Below, piece after piece: positions 44,003-52,188 of a stretch of 64,000 bases of DNA. The notes below the pieces were generated by a model. That model was not told the DNA's origin, searched no databases, and saw only the letters and a list, made by a program, of their open reading frames with translations. The stretch is from Arcicella sp038230735 (GTDB lineage: Bacteria > Bacteroidota > Bacteroidia > Cytophagales > Spirosomataceae). The stretch's first letter is position 1; every line of letters begins with the position of its first letter. The position numbers were made by a program, and so were the translations under genes. The DNA is taken from the NCBI GenBank assembly GCA_038230735.1, contig JBBRMR010000009.1:1-64000 (forward strand), read 5' to 3'.

Positions 44003-44707
44003 TTAGAATTTGAAGCCTAAACCAACATTCCCCGTGTATTGCCCGACTTCCAAATTGAGGGACACTTTTTTAGTTACGTAATATCTTGCTCCTGCGTAGG
44101 GGCTGACGAAAAAAGTAGAGTTTGTTATTGTCCGAGACTCACTGATGTCTGTTTTAATTAATTGTTGATTAGGAAATTTGAGCGTCCCCTTGTAATATTC
44201 AGAAGTAGATTTTCCAAATTCCGATATCGTGGTTCTGTTACCAATCATTAATCCAGCGTATAAATCCCATTTTCGAGTAGAATAATGAATTCCGAAGCGA
44301 ACACCTGTGGTGAAACTACTTCTTTTCACGCCACCAAAGCTTGAACTTACAAAGAGAGTATCAGAAGGCACGTTCAACATATAACTATAACTACCAGAAC
44401 CATCATACCCACTTGTATTAGAACGGGAATAACTTGCAAAACCTCCAATACTTAATAAACCCCGAGTACCTTTTAAGCCATAATCAAAACTGACAGCAGG
44501 ACTAAGGCGTGAACCATAGAAATTATTCACACCACCTGAAACAACCGAACCAATATCACCACCTGTTACCCCAAACGTAATCACCTTATCACCTTCATTG
44601 AAAGCCTTTCGCTCGCCCTGAGCATGGATAGAACCGTAATTTACACAGAAAAAAATCATAGTTGCACACATAAAGCGTGCAGGAGAGAGTTTTGTTAAAT
44701 TTTGCAT
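44003..44707 (-). CDS. Outer-membrane beta-barrel family protein
   Basis: The 234-aa product has a Sec signal peptide (ARFMCATMIFFCVNYGSIHA, cleavage before Q). The mature part alternates hydrophobic and polar residues in about eight strands separated by GS-rich turns, with a C-terminal strand ending in VGLGFKF, aromatic at the end, as in Bacteroidota outer-membrane barrels. Ligand unknown. Its terminator is the attachment site of the mobile element. Confidence 0.8.
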   Translation of the reverse strand: MQNLTKLSPARFMCATMIFFCVNYGSIHAQGERKAFNEGDKVITFGVTGGDIGSVVSGGVNNFYGSRLSPAVSFDYGLKGTRGLLSIGGFASYSRSNTSGYDGSGSYSYMLNVPSDTLFVSSSFGGVKRSSFTTGVRFGIHYSTRKWDLYAGLMIGNRTTISEFGKSTSEYYKGTLKFPNQQLIKTDISESRTITNSTFFVSPYAGARYYVTKKVSLNLEVGQYTGNVGLGFKF

Positions 44708-44844
44708 GGTTTGTAAGTTTTAGTGAAAAAATAAATTGCTTTCTCTTCTTACGAAAACCCCTAACTTATTATTGAACAGCCCCTTACAGTTTTAACATCT
44801 CTTAACAGTTTTAACAAAAAACAGCAATATTTTAACATTTGGAT

Positions 44845-44852
44845 TAACTTTG
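44845..44852 (+). promoter_or_regulatory. Bacteroidota -7 promoter box TAACTTTG of the arginine cluster
   Basis: TAACTTTG lies about 105 bases upstream of the argF' ATG. The heptamer repeat 44855-44948 lies between, so the leader mRNA would contain it. Confidence 0.5.
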
Positions 44853-44854
44853 TA

Positions 44855-44948
44855 ATTCGTAGTCGAAAGTATTTCAGTCGTATGTCGTAAGTATATCCTT
44901 ACACCTTGATAAACTTACGACCTGCGACTTAACAACTTATGACTTAAT
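44855..44948. repeat. Inverted repeat of CGTAAGT/ACTTACG-type units in the argF' leader
   Basis: GTCGAAAGTATTTCAGTCG and TATGTCGTAAGTATA on the left face ACTTACGACCTGCGACTT and AACAACTTATGACTT on the right. Units of about seven bases, diverged. It lies just after the -7 box and just before the ATG at 44958. Confidence 0.65.
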
Positions 44949-44957
44949 ATTTACCCC

Positions 44958-45932
44958 ATGCAACATTTTTTATCAGTCAAAGATGCCATTGATGTTCAGG
45001 CTTTGGTCAAAGAAGCCTTATTGATTAAAAAAACGCCTTATGCCGATAAACACTTGGGCAAACACCGAACGATGGGACTTTTGTTCTTTAATTCGAGTCT
45101 TCGTACTCGTTTAAGTACGCAAAGAGCCGCCCAGAATTTGGGTTTGGAACTCATCGTGATGAACGTTGGGCAAGACGGTTGGGGATTGGAATTTGAGGAC
45201 GGAGCAATTATGGATGGCACAAAGGCAGAACACATCAAGGAAGCCGCCCCCGTGATTGGGCAATACTGCGACATTGTGGGCATTCGGAGTTTCCCGACTT
45301 TGGAGAATCGTGAGGAAGATTATTCCGAAAAGGTATTAAACCAATTCGTTAAAAATACGGGACGCCCCATCATCAGTTTGGAGTCGGCAACTCGCCATCC
45401 TTTACAGTCATTGGCGGATTTAATTACGATTGAAGAGTTAAAAACGAAGCCTCGCCCGAAGGTTGTATTGTCGTGGGCTCCTCACGTAAAAGCACTTCCA
45501 CAAGCCGTTCCCAACTCATTTGCGGAGTGGATGAATGCCGCCGATGTGGATTTTGTCATTACCCATCCCGAAGGCTACGAACTCGCTCCTGAGTTTGTTG
45601 GTAATGCAACATTAACTCATAATCAGGCGGAAGCGTTTAAGGATGCTGATTTTATTTATGCCAAAAACTGGTCATCTTACAATGATTACGGTAAAATTTT
45701 GAGCCAAGACCCCGCTTGGAAAGTCACGATGGAGAAAATGGCTTTGACCAACAACGCCAAGTTTATGCACTGTTTGCCCGTGAGAAGAAATATCGTGGTG
45801 GATGATGCCGTGTTGGATTCTCCCAATTCAGTAGTAGTGCAACAAGCGGGCAACAGAATCTGGTCGGCACAGGTGGTATTGAAACAGATTTTAATGAAAA
45901 TAATCAGAGAAGAAAGCCCGTATTTGTTTTAG
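44958..45932 (+). CDS. argF': N-succinylornithine carbamoyltransferase
   Basis: The 324-aa Bacteroidota-type transcarbamylase makes N-acyl-citrulline from carbamoyl phosphate and an N-acylornithine. Carbamoyl-phosphate site NSSLRTRLSTQRAAQ, then VGIRSFPTLENREEDYSEKV, SATRHPLQSLADLITIEE and HCLPVRRNIVVDD. The loop EAAPVIGQYCD carries a Pro at the position that, in the Bacteroides fragilis enzyme, marks succinyl rather than acetyl specificity (family knowledge; alignment by eye). argB, argE and argH follow. Confidence 0.93.
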   Translation: MQHFLSVKDAIDVQALVKEALLIKKTPYADKHLGKHRTMGLLFFNSSLRTRLSTQRAAQNLGLELIVMNVGQDGWGLEFEDGAIMDGTKAEHIKEAAPVIGQYCDIVGIRSFPTLENREEDYSEKVLNQFVKNTGRPIISLESATRHPLQSLADLITIEELKTKPRPKVVLSWAPHVKALPQAVPNSFAEWMNAADVDFVITHPEGYELAPEFVGNATLTHNQAEAFKDADFIYAKNWSSYNDYGKILSQDPAWKVTMEKMALTNNAKFMHCLPVRRNIVVDDAVLDSPNSVVVQQAGNRIWSAQVVLKQILMKIIREESPYLF

Positions 45933-45962
45933 GTATTGATAGCACACAGTTAAAGCACAATC

Positions 45963-46742
45963 ATGAAATTAACCATCATAAAAATAGGCGGAAATGTGGT
46001 GGATAATCCTACGCTCCGTGAGAATTTCTTGAATGATTTTGCCCAAATTCCTTCGCCCAAAATATTGGTGCATGGTGGCGGAAAAATCGCTACGCAAGTT
46101 GCCGTAAAATTGGACGTTGAAACCGTGATGGTGGAAGGCAGAAGAATTACTGATAAAGCCATGCTGGATGTTGTTACGATGGTTTACGGCGGTTTGGTCA
46201 ATAAAAATTTGGTGGCACAATTACAAAGTAGAGGCGTAAATACTATTGGTCTCACTGGGGCAGATGCGGGCGTGATTTTATCCAAAAAACGCCCCGTTGC
46301 AGCAATTGATTATGGTTTTGTGGGAGATATTGAAAAAGTTAATGCCGTGTTTATTGATAGTCTTTTAAAACAAAATCTAACACCTATTTTTGCCCCACTT
46401 ACTTTTGACAAAGAAGGCAATATGCTCAATACCAATGCCGATACCATTGCTCAAGCTTTGGCAATTGCGATGTCGAGAAACTATGAAGTAAATTTGGTTT
46501 ATTGTTTTGAGAAAAAAGGCGTTTTAACGGATGTAGATGATGATAATTCCGTGATTCCAATATTGCAAAAACCTGATTACGAACAACTTAAAGCCAATGG
46601 AGCAATTCATACAGGTATGATTCCGAAATTAGATAATGCCTTCAAAGCGATTGCCGAAGGCGTAAATCAAGTAACGATTTGCCATGCGGCGGAAGTGAAA
46701 GAGGCGGTGAATGAGGGGACGGGGGGAACGAAAGTTGTTTAG
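45963..46742 (+). CDS. argB: Acetylglutamate kinase (N-acylglutamate kinase)
   Basis: The 259-aa product phosphorylates N-acylglutamate in arginine synthesis. MKLTIIKIGGNVVDNP and PKILVHGGGKIATQVA form the phosphate-binding loops, GLTGADAGVILSKKR and NTNADTIAQALAIAM the substrate site, and GVLTDVDDDNSVIP the nucleotide loop. It starts 30 bp after argF' and is of the Bacteroidota form that lacks the N-terminal arginine-sensing helix. Confidence 0.94.
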   Translation: MKLTIIKIGGNVVDNPTLRENFLNDFAQIPSPKILVHGGGKIATQVAVKLDVETVMVEGRRITDKAMLDVVTMVYGGLVNKNLVAQLQSRGVNTIGLTGADAGVILSKKRPVAAIDYGFVGDIEKVNAVFIDSLLKQNLTPIFAPLTFDKEGNMLNTNADTIAQALAIAMSRNYEVNLVYCFEKKGVLTDVDDDNSVIPILQKPDYEQLKANGAIHTGMIPKLDNAFKAIAEGVNQVTICHAAEVKEAVNEGTGGTKVV

Positions 46743-46777
46743 GATTATCGTATCATTTTGGGTTGTAAATTGATAAA

Positions 46778-47416
46778 ATGGAAAATAAAGTACATACATT
46801 ATTGCTAAGACAAGACTTACAATTATATTTTAATAGCGTTTATCCATACGCTAAAATTGCTACGGAACATACTATTTTAGGGCAAATTCATATCAGACTT
46901 GACCTTGGAGGTGAACATAAGAATGGAACTATAAAAAGCGTAAAACAAGCAACAGATAGAGCAGTAACACTTTTTAATGATACATTTCCCAACCAAGAAA
47001 ATGAGATTTGGGTATTAATTTATGAATATCCAGAGTCAAATTTTTATAATGCTTCCAATGAATATTTGCATCGACAATTTCCATCAGAACTATTTGATAA
47101 ATTTTACAATCAATTGGAAGAGGCAAATGAAGATGAAGTTCAAAAAAGGATAATTATTGGTAAACTACCCGTTAAAGACATTGAGATTAAGAATATATTA
47201 AATGCCATTGCAAATACGGAAATGGGATTTGAACCAAAGATAGACCAACAAATATTTTTCATTAACCCGTTAACTAATACAGCATTTCAGATGTACAACG
47301 ATAGAGGTTGTTTTATTTGGAGTAACAATGCTGACAAGATTAGAGATATTTATGTCAAACGGAATAAATGGATAGTCGATTACCATAGATTAGAAATTGA
47401 TAGCTATTTTGAGTAG
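46778..47416 (+). CDS. DUF3885 family protein
   Basis: The 212-aa protein has the pattern IHIRLDLGGEHKNGTIKSVK, followed by QATDRAVTLFNDTF, VLIYEYPESNFYN and, near the C-terminus, FQMYNDRGCFIWSNNADKI with RDIY. I recognise this as DUF3885, of unknown function. No signal peptide or membrane segment. It starts 35 bp after argB inside the arginine cluster, although nothing links the family to arginine metabolism. Confidence 0.75.
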   Translation: MENKVHTLLLRQDLQLYFNSVYPYAKIATEHTILGQIHIRLDLGGEHKNGTIKSVKQATDRAVTLFNDTFPNQENEIWVLIYEYPESNFYNASNEYLHRQFPSELFDKFYNQLEEANEDEVQKRIIIGKLPVKDIEIKNILNAIANTEMGFEPKIDQQIFFINPLTNTAFQMYNDRGCFIWSNNADKIRDIYVKRNKWIVDYHRLEIDSYFE

Positions 47417-47452
47417 AATCATTTCAAATCAATAACGAACAAAAACCCCAAA

Positions 47453-48421
47453 ATGCACATCAAAGGATTACTTTTTGGCATAGCCATCGGCGACGCACTC
47501 GGCGTTCCTGTGGAATTTATGAGTCGCAAGCACTTACAGGCGAACCCCGTAACGTCTATGCGAGCATTCGGCACACATCACCAACCTGCGGGTACATGGT
47601 CGGATGATACTGCCATGTCTATGCTTTTGGTGGAACAATTAATTGAGGGTTATGACGTACAAAAATTGGCCGACCGTTTTTGTCATTGGTATCAATATAA
47701 TGACTGGACTCCTCATGGGCAGATTTTTGATATGGGCGTAGCTACTCGCAATGCGATGGACAAAATCGCAAAGGGAGTATCAGCCTTACAATCAGGTGAA
47801 TACGATGATTATTCCAACGGAAATGGTTCATTAATGCGGATTTTACCCTTGGCTATTCACCTCCAAAATCGCCCGATTGAAGAACGTTTTAGAGTGGTTA
47901 AAGAAGTTTCCGCCATCACTCATGCCCACATTCGCTCTATTATCGGCTGTTTCTTTGCAGTAGAATTTGTGATAAATCTTTTGAAGGAAAAAGACAAATG
48001 TGATGCCTATTACGAAACCCAGAATTTAGTCAGAGATTACCTTCATTTAATTGACGTAAAGACCTCAGAAATAGAACTTTACAATCGTATTTTATTCGAT
48101 GATATTTCCTGTATTCCGCAAGATGATATTTATGCTTCGGGCTATGTCCTCCACACCCTCGAAGCCAGCTTATGGGCATTTCTTACCACCGATAATTTTA
48201 AAGATGCAGTCTTGAAAGCGGTAAATTTGGGCGATGATACCGATACCGTTGGTTCAGTAACGGGCGGTTTTGCGGGGCTTTTTTATGGTTTCGAGCAAAT
48301 CCCGAGTGAGTGGGTGGAGGTATTGGCAAAGCGAGAAAAAATAGAAGATTTAACTACCAAATTTGACGGAAGTCGTCCTTTTGGAGGACGACTTCCCTAT
48401 GTTCAAAACCTAAAAAAATGA
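47453..48421 (+). CDS. ADP-ribosylglycohydrolase (DraG-like)
   Basis: The 322-aa protein removes ADP-ribose from proteins or other acceptors. The dinuclear metal site is formed by GIAIGDALGVPVEFM, TWSDDTAMSML and the C-terminal GDDTDTVGSVTGGFAGLFYG. All key Asp residues are present. It overlaps the argE-type gene by four bases (ATGA). Its position between argB and argE is odd; a target in the cluster is not known. Confidence 0.93.
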   Translation: MHIKGLLFGIAIGDALGVPVEFMSRKHLQANPVTSMRAFGTHHQPAGTWSDDTAMSMLLVEQLIEGYDVQKLADRFCHWYQYNDWTPHGQIFDMGVATRNAMDKIAKGVSALQSGEYDDYSNGNGSLMRILPLAIHLQNRPIEERFRVVKEVSAITHAHIRSIIGCFFAVEFVINLLKEKDKCDAYYETQNLVRDYLHLIDVKTSEIELYNRILFDDISCIPQDDIYASGYVLHTLEASLWAFLTTDNFKDAVLKAVNLGDDTDTVGSVTGGFAGLFYGFEQIPSEWVEVLAKREKIEDLTTKFDGSRPFGGRLPYVQNLKK

Positions 48422-49491
48422 CTTTACAACTACAGATTACCCAAGATGCTATTATTCTATTAAAGCAACTCATTGCTAATCAATCATTTAGTCGTGAAGA
48501 AAACATAACTGGCGATATATTAGAAGAGTTTTTTAGAGAAAGAAATATGCCTTTCCGAAGAAAAATCAATAACCTTTGGGCAAAAAATAAATACTTCAAT
48601 AAAGACCTCCCAACGGTACTTTTGAACTCGCACCACGATACCGTAAAACCCAATCCTTCGTGGACATTAAACCCTTTCGAACCCTTTGAAAAAGAGGGCA
48701 GACTATACGGCTTAGGCAGTAATGATGCGGGTGGATGCTTGGTAAGTTTATTAGCTACTTTCTGTTATTTTTATTATCGCTCCGACCTTACTTTCAACGT
48801 TTTATTTGTGGCTTCGGCAGAAGAAGAAATCTCTGGGGCGAACGGTTTGGAGTTATTATTAAAAGAAAACGATTTGCCCGAAATCTCCTTTGCCATCGTG
48901 GGCGAACCGACTGAAATGCACTTGGCAATTGCTGAAAAAGGCTTGCTGGTAGTTGATTGCACCGCCCACGGAAAGGCGGGACACGCCGCCCGTGAGGAAG
49001 GCGAAAATGCTATTTACAAAGCCCTCAAAGATATCAATTGGATTCAGAATTATGAGTTTCCGAAGGTTTCGGAAATGTTAGGAAAAATGAAAATGTCGGT
49101 AACAATCATCAATGCGGGTAAGCACCACAATGTAGTTCCAGACACCTGTACTTTCACGATTGACTGCCGAGTTACGGAACAATATACTTTGGAAGAAACA
49201 TTTGAAATAATTCAACAAAATATTGAATCTGAGGCTTCTGCAAGGTCAATTCGCTTAAAACCATCATCCATTCCCATCACACACCCCATCGTACAAGCGG
49301 GAATATCTATGGGCAGAAAAACCTACGGCTCACCCACCACTTCCGACCAAGCCGTACTAAATTGTCAGTCTCTAAAAATGGGTCCAGGGCATTCTGAACG
49401 CTCGCATACGGCAGATGAATTTATCTATCTTTCGGAGATTGAAGAGGGGATTGATTTGTATATTAAGATGTTATCAAAAGTGATTATTTAG
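48418..49491 (+). CDS. argE: M20 family deacylase, N-acetyl/N-succinylornithine deacetylase type
   Basis: The 357-aa zinc hydrolase releases ornithine or citrulline from the N-acyl derivative. Metal ligands in LNSHHDTVKPNPSW, GLGSNDAGG, SAEEEISGANG and VGEPTEM, with a C-terminal His in MGPGHSERSHTADEFI. The dimerisation domain contains GKAGHAAREEGENA. Its context with argF', argB and argH supports the arginine role. It overlaps the preceding gene by four bases. Confidence 0.9.
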   Translation: MTLQLQITQDAIILLKQLIANQSFSREENITGDILEEFFRERNMPFRRKINNLWAKNKYFNKDLPTVLLNSHHDTVKPNPSWTLNPFEPFEKEGRLYGLGSNDAGGCLVSLLATFCYFYYRSDLTFNVLFVASAEEEISGANGLELLLKENDLPEISFAIVGEPTEMHLAIAEKGLLVVDCTAHGKAGHAAREEGENAIYKALKDINWIQNYEFPKVSEMLGKMKMSVTIINAGKHHNVVPDTCTFTIDCRVTEQYTLEETFEIIQQNIESEASARSIRLKPSSIPITHPIVQAGISMGRKTYGSPTTSDQAVLNCQSLKMGPGHSERSHTADEFIYLSEIEEGIDLYIKMLSKVII

Positions 49492-49492
49492 T

Positions 49493-49500
49493 TATCTTTG
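49493..49500 (+). promoter_or_regulatory. Bacteroidota -7 promoter box TATCTTTG
   Basis: TATCTTTG lies 24 bases upstream of ATG 49525, right after the argE stop. It excludes the longer start at 49498. Confidence 0.55.
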
Positions 49501-49524
49501 AATAGAATTAAACAGATTAAAATC

Positions 49525-50085
49525 ATGGAATTATTAATCGAACAAGAGAAATATACTGTTGAAGATTTCCACAAAATGGAAAACTTGGATGAAAACCACT
49601 ATTATGAACTTATTGAAGGCGAAATTGTGAAAAAGTTAGCACCCCACTATGAACATCAGAGAACGTCACGTAAGTTGACAGTTGCTCTCGACAAATTAGT
49701 TACAGAGAAAAAATTAGGTGAGGTTTTTTACGCTCCTATTGATGTTTATTTAGATGATTTAAATTTTTATCAGCCTGATTTAGTATTTGTTTCAGAAGCT
49801 CAAAAAGATATTTTATCAGAAGAAGGCTTAATTGAGGGAGTACCCGATTTAGTGATTGAAATTCTCTCGCCCAGCACGGGAAAGTATGACAGAGGTGGGA
49901 AAATGCGAGTTTATGAACAACATGGCGTAAAGGAGTATTGGATTGTTGATTTAGCTAATAAGCTAATTGAAGTGTATATATTTGAAAATCAACGATTTGA
50001 TTTGTATTCTTACGCTTTAAGTAATGAAAAAATTAAGTCCAAACTCTTTGTTGAGTTGGATTTATTGGTGGGGAATATTTTTTAG
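49525..50085 (+). CDS. Uma2 family putative nuclease, copy 2
   Basis: The 186-aa product (start ATG 49525, MELLIEQEKYTVEDFHKMEN) is a second Uma2 protein. Core motifs are YYELIEGEIVKKLAPHYEHQ, LNFYQPDLVFVSE, GVPDLVIEILSPSTGKYDRG and KMRVYEQHGVKEYWIVD, the PD-(D/E)xK-like arrangement. It has its own -7 box (49493-49500) and a UUCG-loop terminator, so it is an independent unit inserted between argE and argH. Confidence 0.92.
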   Translation: MELLIEQEKYTVEDFHKMENLDENHYYELIEGEIVKKLAPHYEHQRTSRKLTVALDKLVTEKKLGEVFYAPIDVYLDDLNFYQPDLVFVSEAQKDILSEEGLIEGVPDLVIEILSPSTGKYDRGGKMRVYEQHGVKEYWIVDLANKLIEVYIFENQRFDLYSYALSNEKIKSKLFVELDLLVGNIF

Positions 50086-50107
50086 GAATAAAGAAGAAAA
50101 CTTTTCA

Positions 50108-50131
50108 AACCACTTTCGAGTGGTTTTTTTT
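50108..50131 (+). terminator. UUCG-tetraloop terminator after the Uma2 gene
   Basis: AACCACT, TTCG, AGTGGTT and a run of Ts. It lies 22 bases after the Uma2 stop and upstream of the argH promoter. Confidence 0.9.
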
Positions 50132-50140
50132 ATATGTGGG

Positions 50141-50148
50141 TATCTTTG
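50141..50148 (+). promoter_or_regulatory. Bacteroidota -7 promoter box TATCTTTG of argH
   Basis: TATCTTTG is 28 bases upstream of the GTG start of argH and just after the terminator. Confidence 0.6.
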
Positions 50149-50176
50149 CAGAGTAAACCAAATAGAACAAACAAAC

Positions 50177-51514
50177 GTGAGCAAACTCTGGCAAAAAGAT
50201 AATGTTTCGGTAAACGAAAAAATTGAAAAATTCACCGTTGGGCGAGACCCTGAGTTCGACCTTCTCTTGGCTCCTTTTGATGTATTGGGTTCATTGGCTC
50301 ATACACAGATGTTGGAGAGTATCGGACTGTTGGAATCTTCGGAACTGTCTGATATTCAGGCAGAACTGAAAAACATTTACCAAAAAATCCAATCAGGAGA
50401 GTTTGAAATTGAGGCGGGTATTGAGGATGTTCATTCACAAGTTGAACTCCTTTTGACTCGTACTTTGGGCGAAGCGGGTAAGAAAATCCACTCGGGACGT
50501 TCACGCAATGACCAGGTTTTGGTGGACTTAAAACTCTTCACTCGTTCAAGCTTACAAGAAGTGGCAGAGGCAACTAATCAACTTTTCACGCTCCTGATTT
50601 CATTGAGTGAGAAATTTAAAGAGGTGCTTTTACCAGGTTATACGCACCTCCAAATTGCTATGCCTTCGAGTTTTGGGTTATGGTTTGGGGCGTATGCCGA
50701 AGGATTAGTGGATGATATGGAAATGCTCCAAACGGCGTATAAAATTGCCAATAAAAATCCTTTGGGTTCGGGTGCGGGTTATGGTTCATCATTTCCTTTG
50801 AACCGCACTATGACTACGCAATTACTTGGTTTTCAAGAACTTCACTACAATGTAGTCTATGCCCAAATGTCTCGGGGAAAAACGGAATTGTTCGCCACTA
50901 CTGCCATCGCCCAAATTGCCTCAACGATTTCACGCTTGGCAATGGACATTTGTTTGTATAATTCCCAGAACTTTGACTTCATCAAATTACCCGATGAAAT
51001 GACTACGGGAAGTTCAATTATGCCCCACAAAAAGAACCCTGATGTGGCGGAATTATTGAGAGGAAAAAGCAATCGCTTGAAAGGCTTACCCAATGAAATT
51101 CAGTTAGTTATGGGAAATTTGCCATCGGGCTATCACCGTGAAATGCAGATTTTAAAGGAGATTTTGATGCCCGCTTTTGATGAGATTCTAAACTGTTTAG
51201 ACATAACTTATTTCATGCTTTCAAATATTCAAGTGAAAGAAGGTATTTTGGAAGATGAAAAATACGATATGTTGTTTTCGGTGGAACGAGTAAACGAATT
51301 GGTTTTGCAAGGAACGCCTTTCCGAGAGGCTTATAAAATCATTGGCAACGAAATCAATTCAGGTATATATTCACCCAATCGCAACCTCAATCATACCCAT
51401 GAAGGAAGCATTGGTAATCTCTGTAATGACAAGATTATCAACATGATGCAAGAAATAATGGGCAGATTTGGCTTTGAAAAAGTGGCGTTGGCGATTGAGG
51501 ATTTGTTGAGATAG
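50177..51514 (+). CDS. argH: Argininosuccinate lyase
   Basis: The 445-aa product starts at GTG 50177 (encoding MSKLWQKDNVSVNEKIEKFT). The frame is open to 50024, but that stretch covers the preceding Uma2 gene, a terminator and the -7 box. Catalytic loop GSSIMPHKKNPDVAELLRGK, HSGRSRNDQVLVDLK and GYTHLQIAMPSSFG are diagnostic. It cleaves argininosuccinate to arginine and fumarate, the last step of the pathway. No argG is in the window. Confidence 0.96.
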   Translation: MSKLWQKDNVSVNEKIEKFTVGRDPEFDLLLAPFDVLGSLAHTQMLESIGLLESSELSDIQAELKNIYQKIQSGEFEIEAGIEDVHSQVELLLTRTLGEAGKKIHSGRSRNDQVLVDLKLFTRSSLQEVAEATNQLFTLLISLSEKFKEVLLPGYTHLQIAMPSSFGLWFGAYAEGLVDDMEMLQTAYKIANKNPLGSGAGYGSSFPLNRTMTTQLLGFQELHYNVVYAQMSRGKTELFATTAIAQIASTISRLAMDICLYNSQNFDFIKLPDEMTTGSSIMPHKKNPDVAELLRGKSNRLKGLPNEIQLVMGNLPSGYHREMQILKEILMPAFDEILNCLDITYFMLSNIQVKEGILEDEKYDMLFSVERVNELVLQGTPFREAYKIIGNEINSGIYSPNRNLNHTHEGSIGNLCNDKIINMMQEIMGRFGFEKVALAIEDLLR

Positions 51515-51575
51515 TGAAACTATTTACCCTCAAAAATTATTATAGATTTAGAACATCAACTCCTCATAATCACCC

Positions 51576-51728
51576 TTGGAAAACAATCAATCAACGCAAA
51601 CAAAAATCATAAAATGGTTCAAACGACTTGGTTGGGCTGGCTTTTTCTTTTTCTTGATAAAAGGGGTAACGTTGTATATTGTACTTCCTTATTTGATTGC
51701 AAAGGGCGTAATTAGTTGTAAAAATTGA
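51576..51728 (+). CDS. 50-aa small membrane protein
   Basis: Start TTG 51576. The product begins MENNQSTQTKIIKWFKRLGW, then a hydrophobic run AGFFFFLIKGVTLYIVLPYL and a short tail ending GVISCKN. Single transmembrane helix with positive residues on the N-terminal side. Similar tiny proteins with a KWFKRLGW-type start exist in many Bacteroidota. It lies 61 bp after argH. Function unknown. Confidence 0.6.
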   Translation: MENNQSTQTKIIKWFKRLGWAGFFFFLIKGVTLYIVLPYLIAKGVISCKN

Positions 51729-51795
51729 GCTATGAATGATATGGTTTTTCGATACCGAATCCAATTTATCATTCATAACTCATCATTAATAATTA
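51729..51795. repeat. Inverted repeat of ATCATTCATAA-type units
   Basis: CTATGAATGATATGG on the left faces TTATCATTCATAACTCATCA on the right. It is closely related to the repeat at 4929-5040. Confidence 0.6.
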
Positions 51796-52092
51796 CTCTG
51801 ATACAATTGGTTTCGCCTCAGTAGTTGTGCCTCCACCCATGAAATCCTGCATAAACTTCTCAATGCCAGGAAATTGCTCTATCAAAGCGGCTGCTCCTTC
51901 GGTTTTCAATTTCTGAAAATATTCGGGTGCTTTGTCAATAGCTCCTTCGGCTTCCGTCTTCAAGTTTGAAGCCTTTTCTTTCAAATCCGCCAAGGTTTTT
52001 TCTCCTTCTTCGGTTTGTAAATATTTGTTCAAAGCAACGCCAGCGGCGGCTCCAAGAATAAAGGTTGCGAGATGTTTTGCGTTTACTGCCAT
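51793..52092 (-). CDS. YtxH-like small protein
   Basis: The 99-aa product has an N-terminal hydrophobic glycine/alanine helix (LATFILGAAAGVALNKYL) and an amphipathic, Lys/Glu-rich helical part (GEKTLADLKEKASNLKTEAE). This is the layout of YtxH-domain proteins, thought to be membrane-associated stress proteins. Function uncertain. Confidence 0.75.
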   Translation of the reverse strand: MAVNAKHLATFILGAAAGVALNKYLQTEEGEKTLADLKEKASNLKTEAEGAIDKAPEYFQKLKTEGAAALIEQFPGIEKFMQDFMGGGTTTEAKPIVSE

Positions 52093-52119
52093 TGTTTTGA
52101 TTTGTTAAATTGTTAAATT

Positions 52120-52188
52120 TTAATTTATTAGTTATTTGACGATTAAGGTATTAAGCTAATAATTGTTAACTTAACAACTTGAAACTTA
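52120..52188. repeat. AACTTA/TTAAG-type short repeat region
   Basis: TTAACTTAACAACTTGAAAC and TTATCAACTC units occur near the stop of the third Uma2 gene, with GTATTAAGC on the left. This is a weaker member of the heptamer class. Confidence 0.4.

Noticed and set aside
50024..50176. Longer N-terminus of argH
   Set aside because: This part would run through the end of the Uma2 gene, a UUCG terminator and the argH -7 box.
51591..51776. Minus-strand ORF of 61 codons after argH
   Set aside because: It lies opposite the plausible 50-aa membrane protein and across a heptamer repeat. Its protein has no domain-like pattern.
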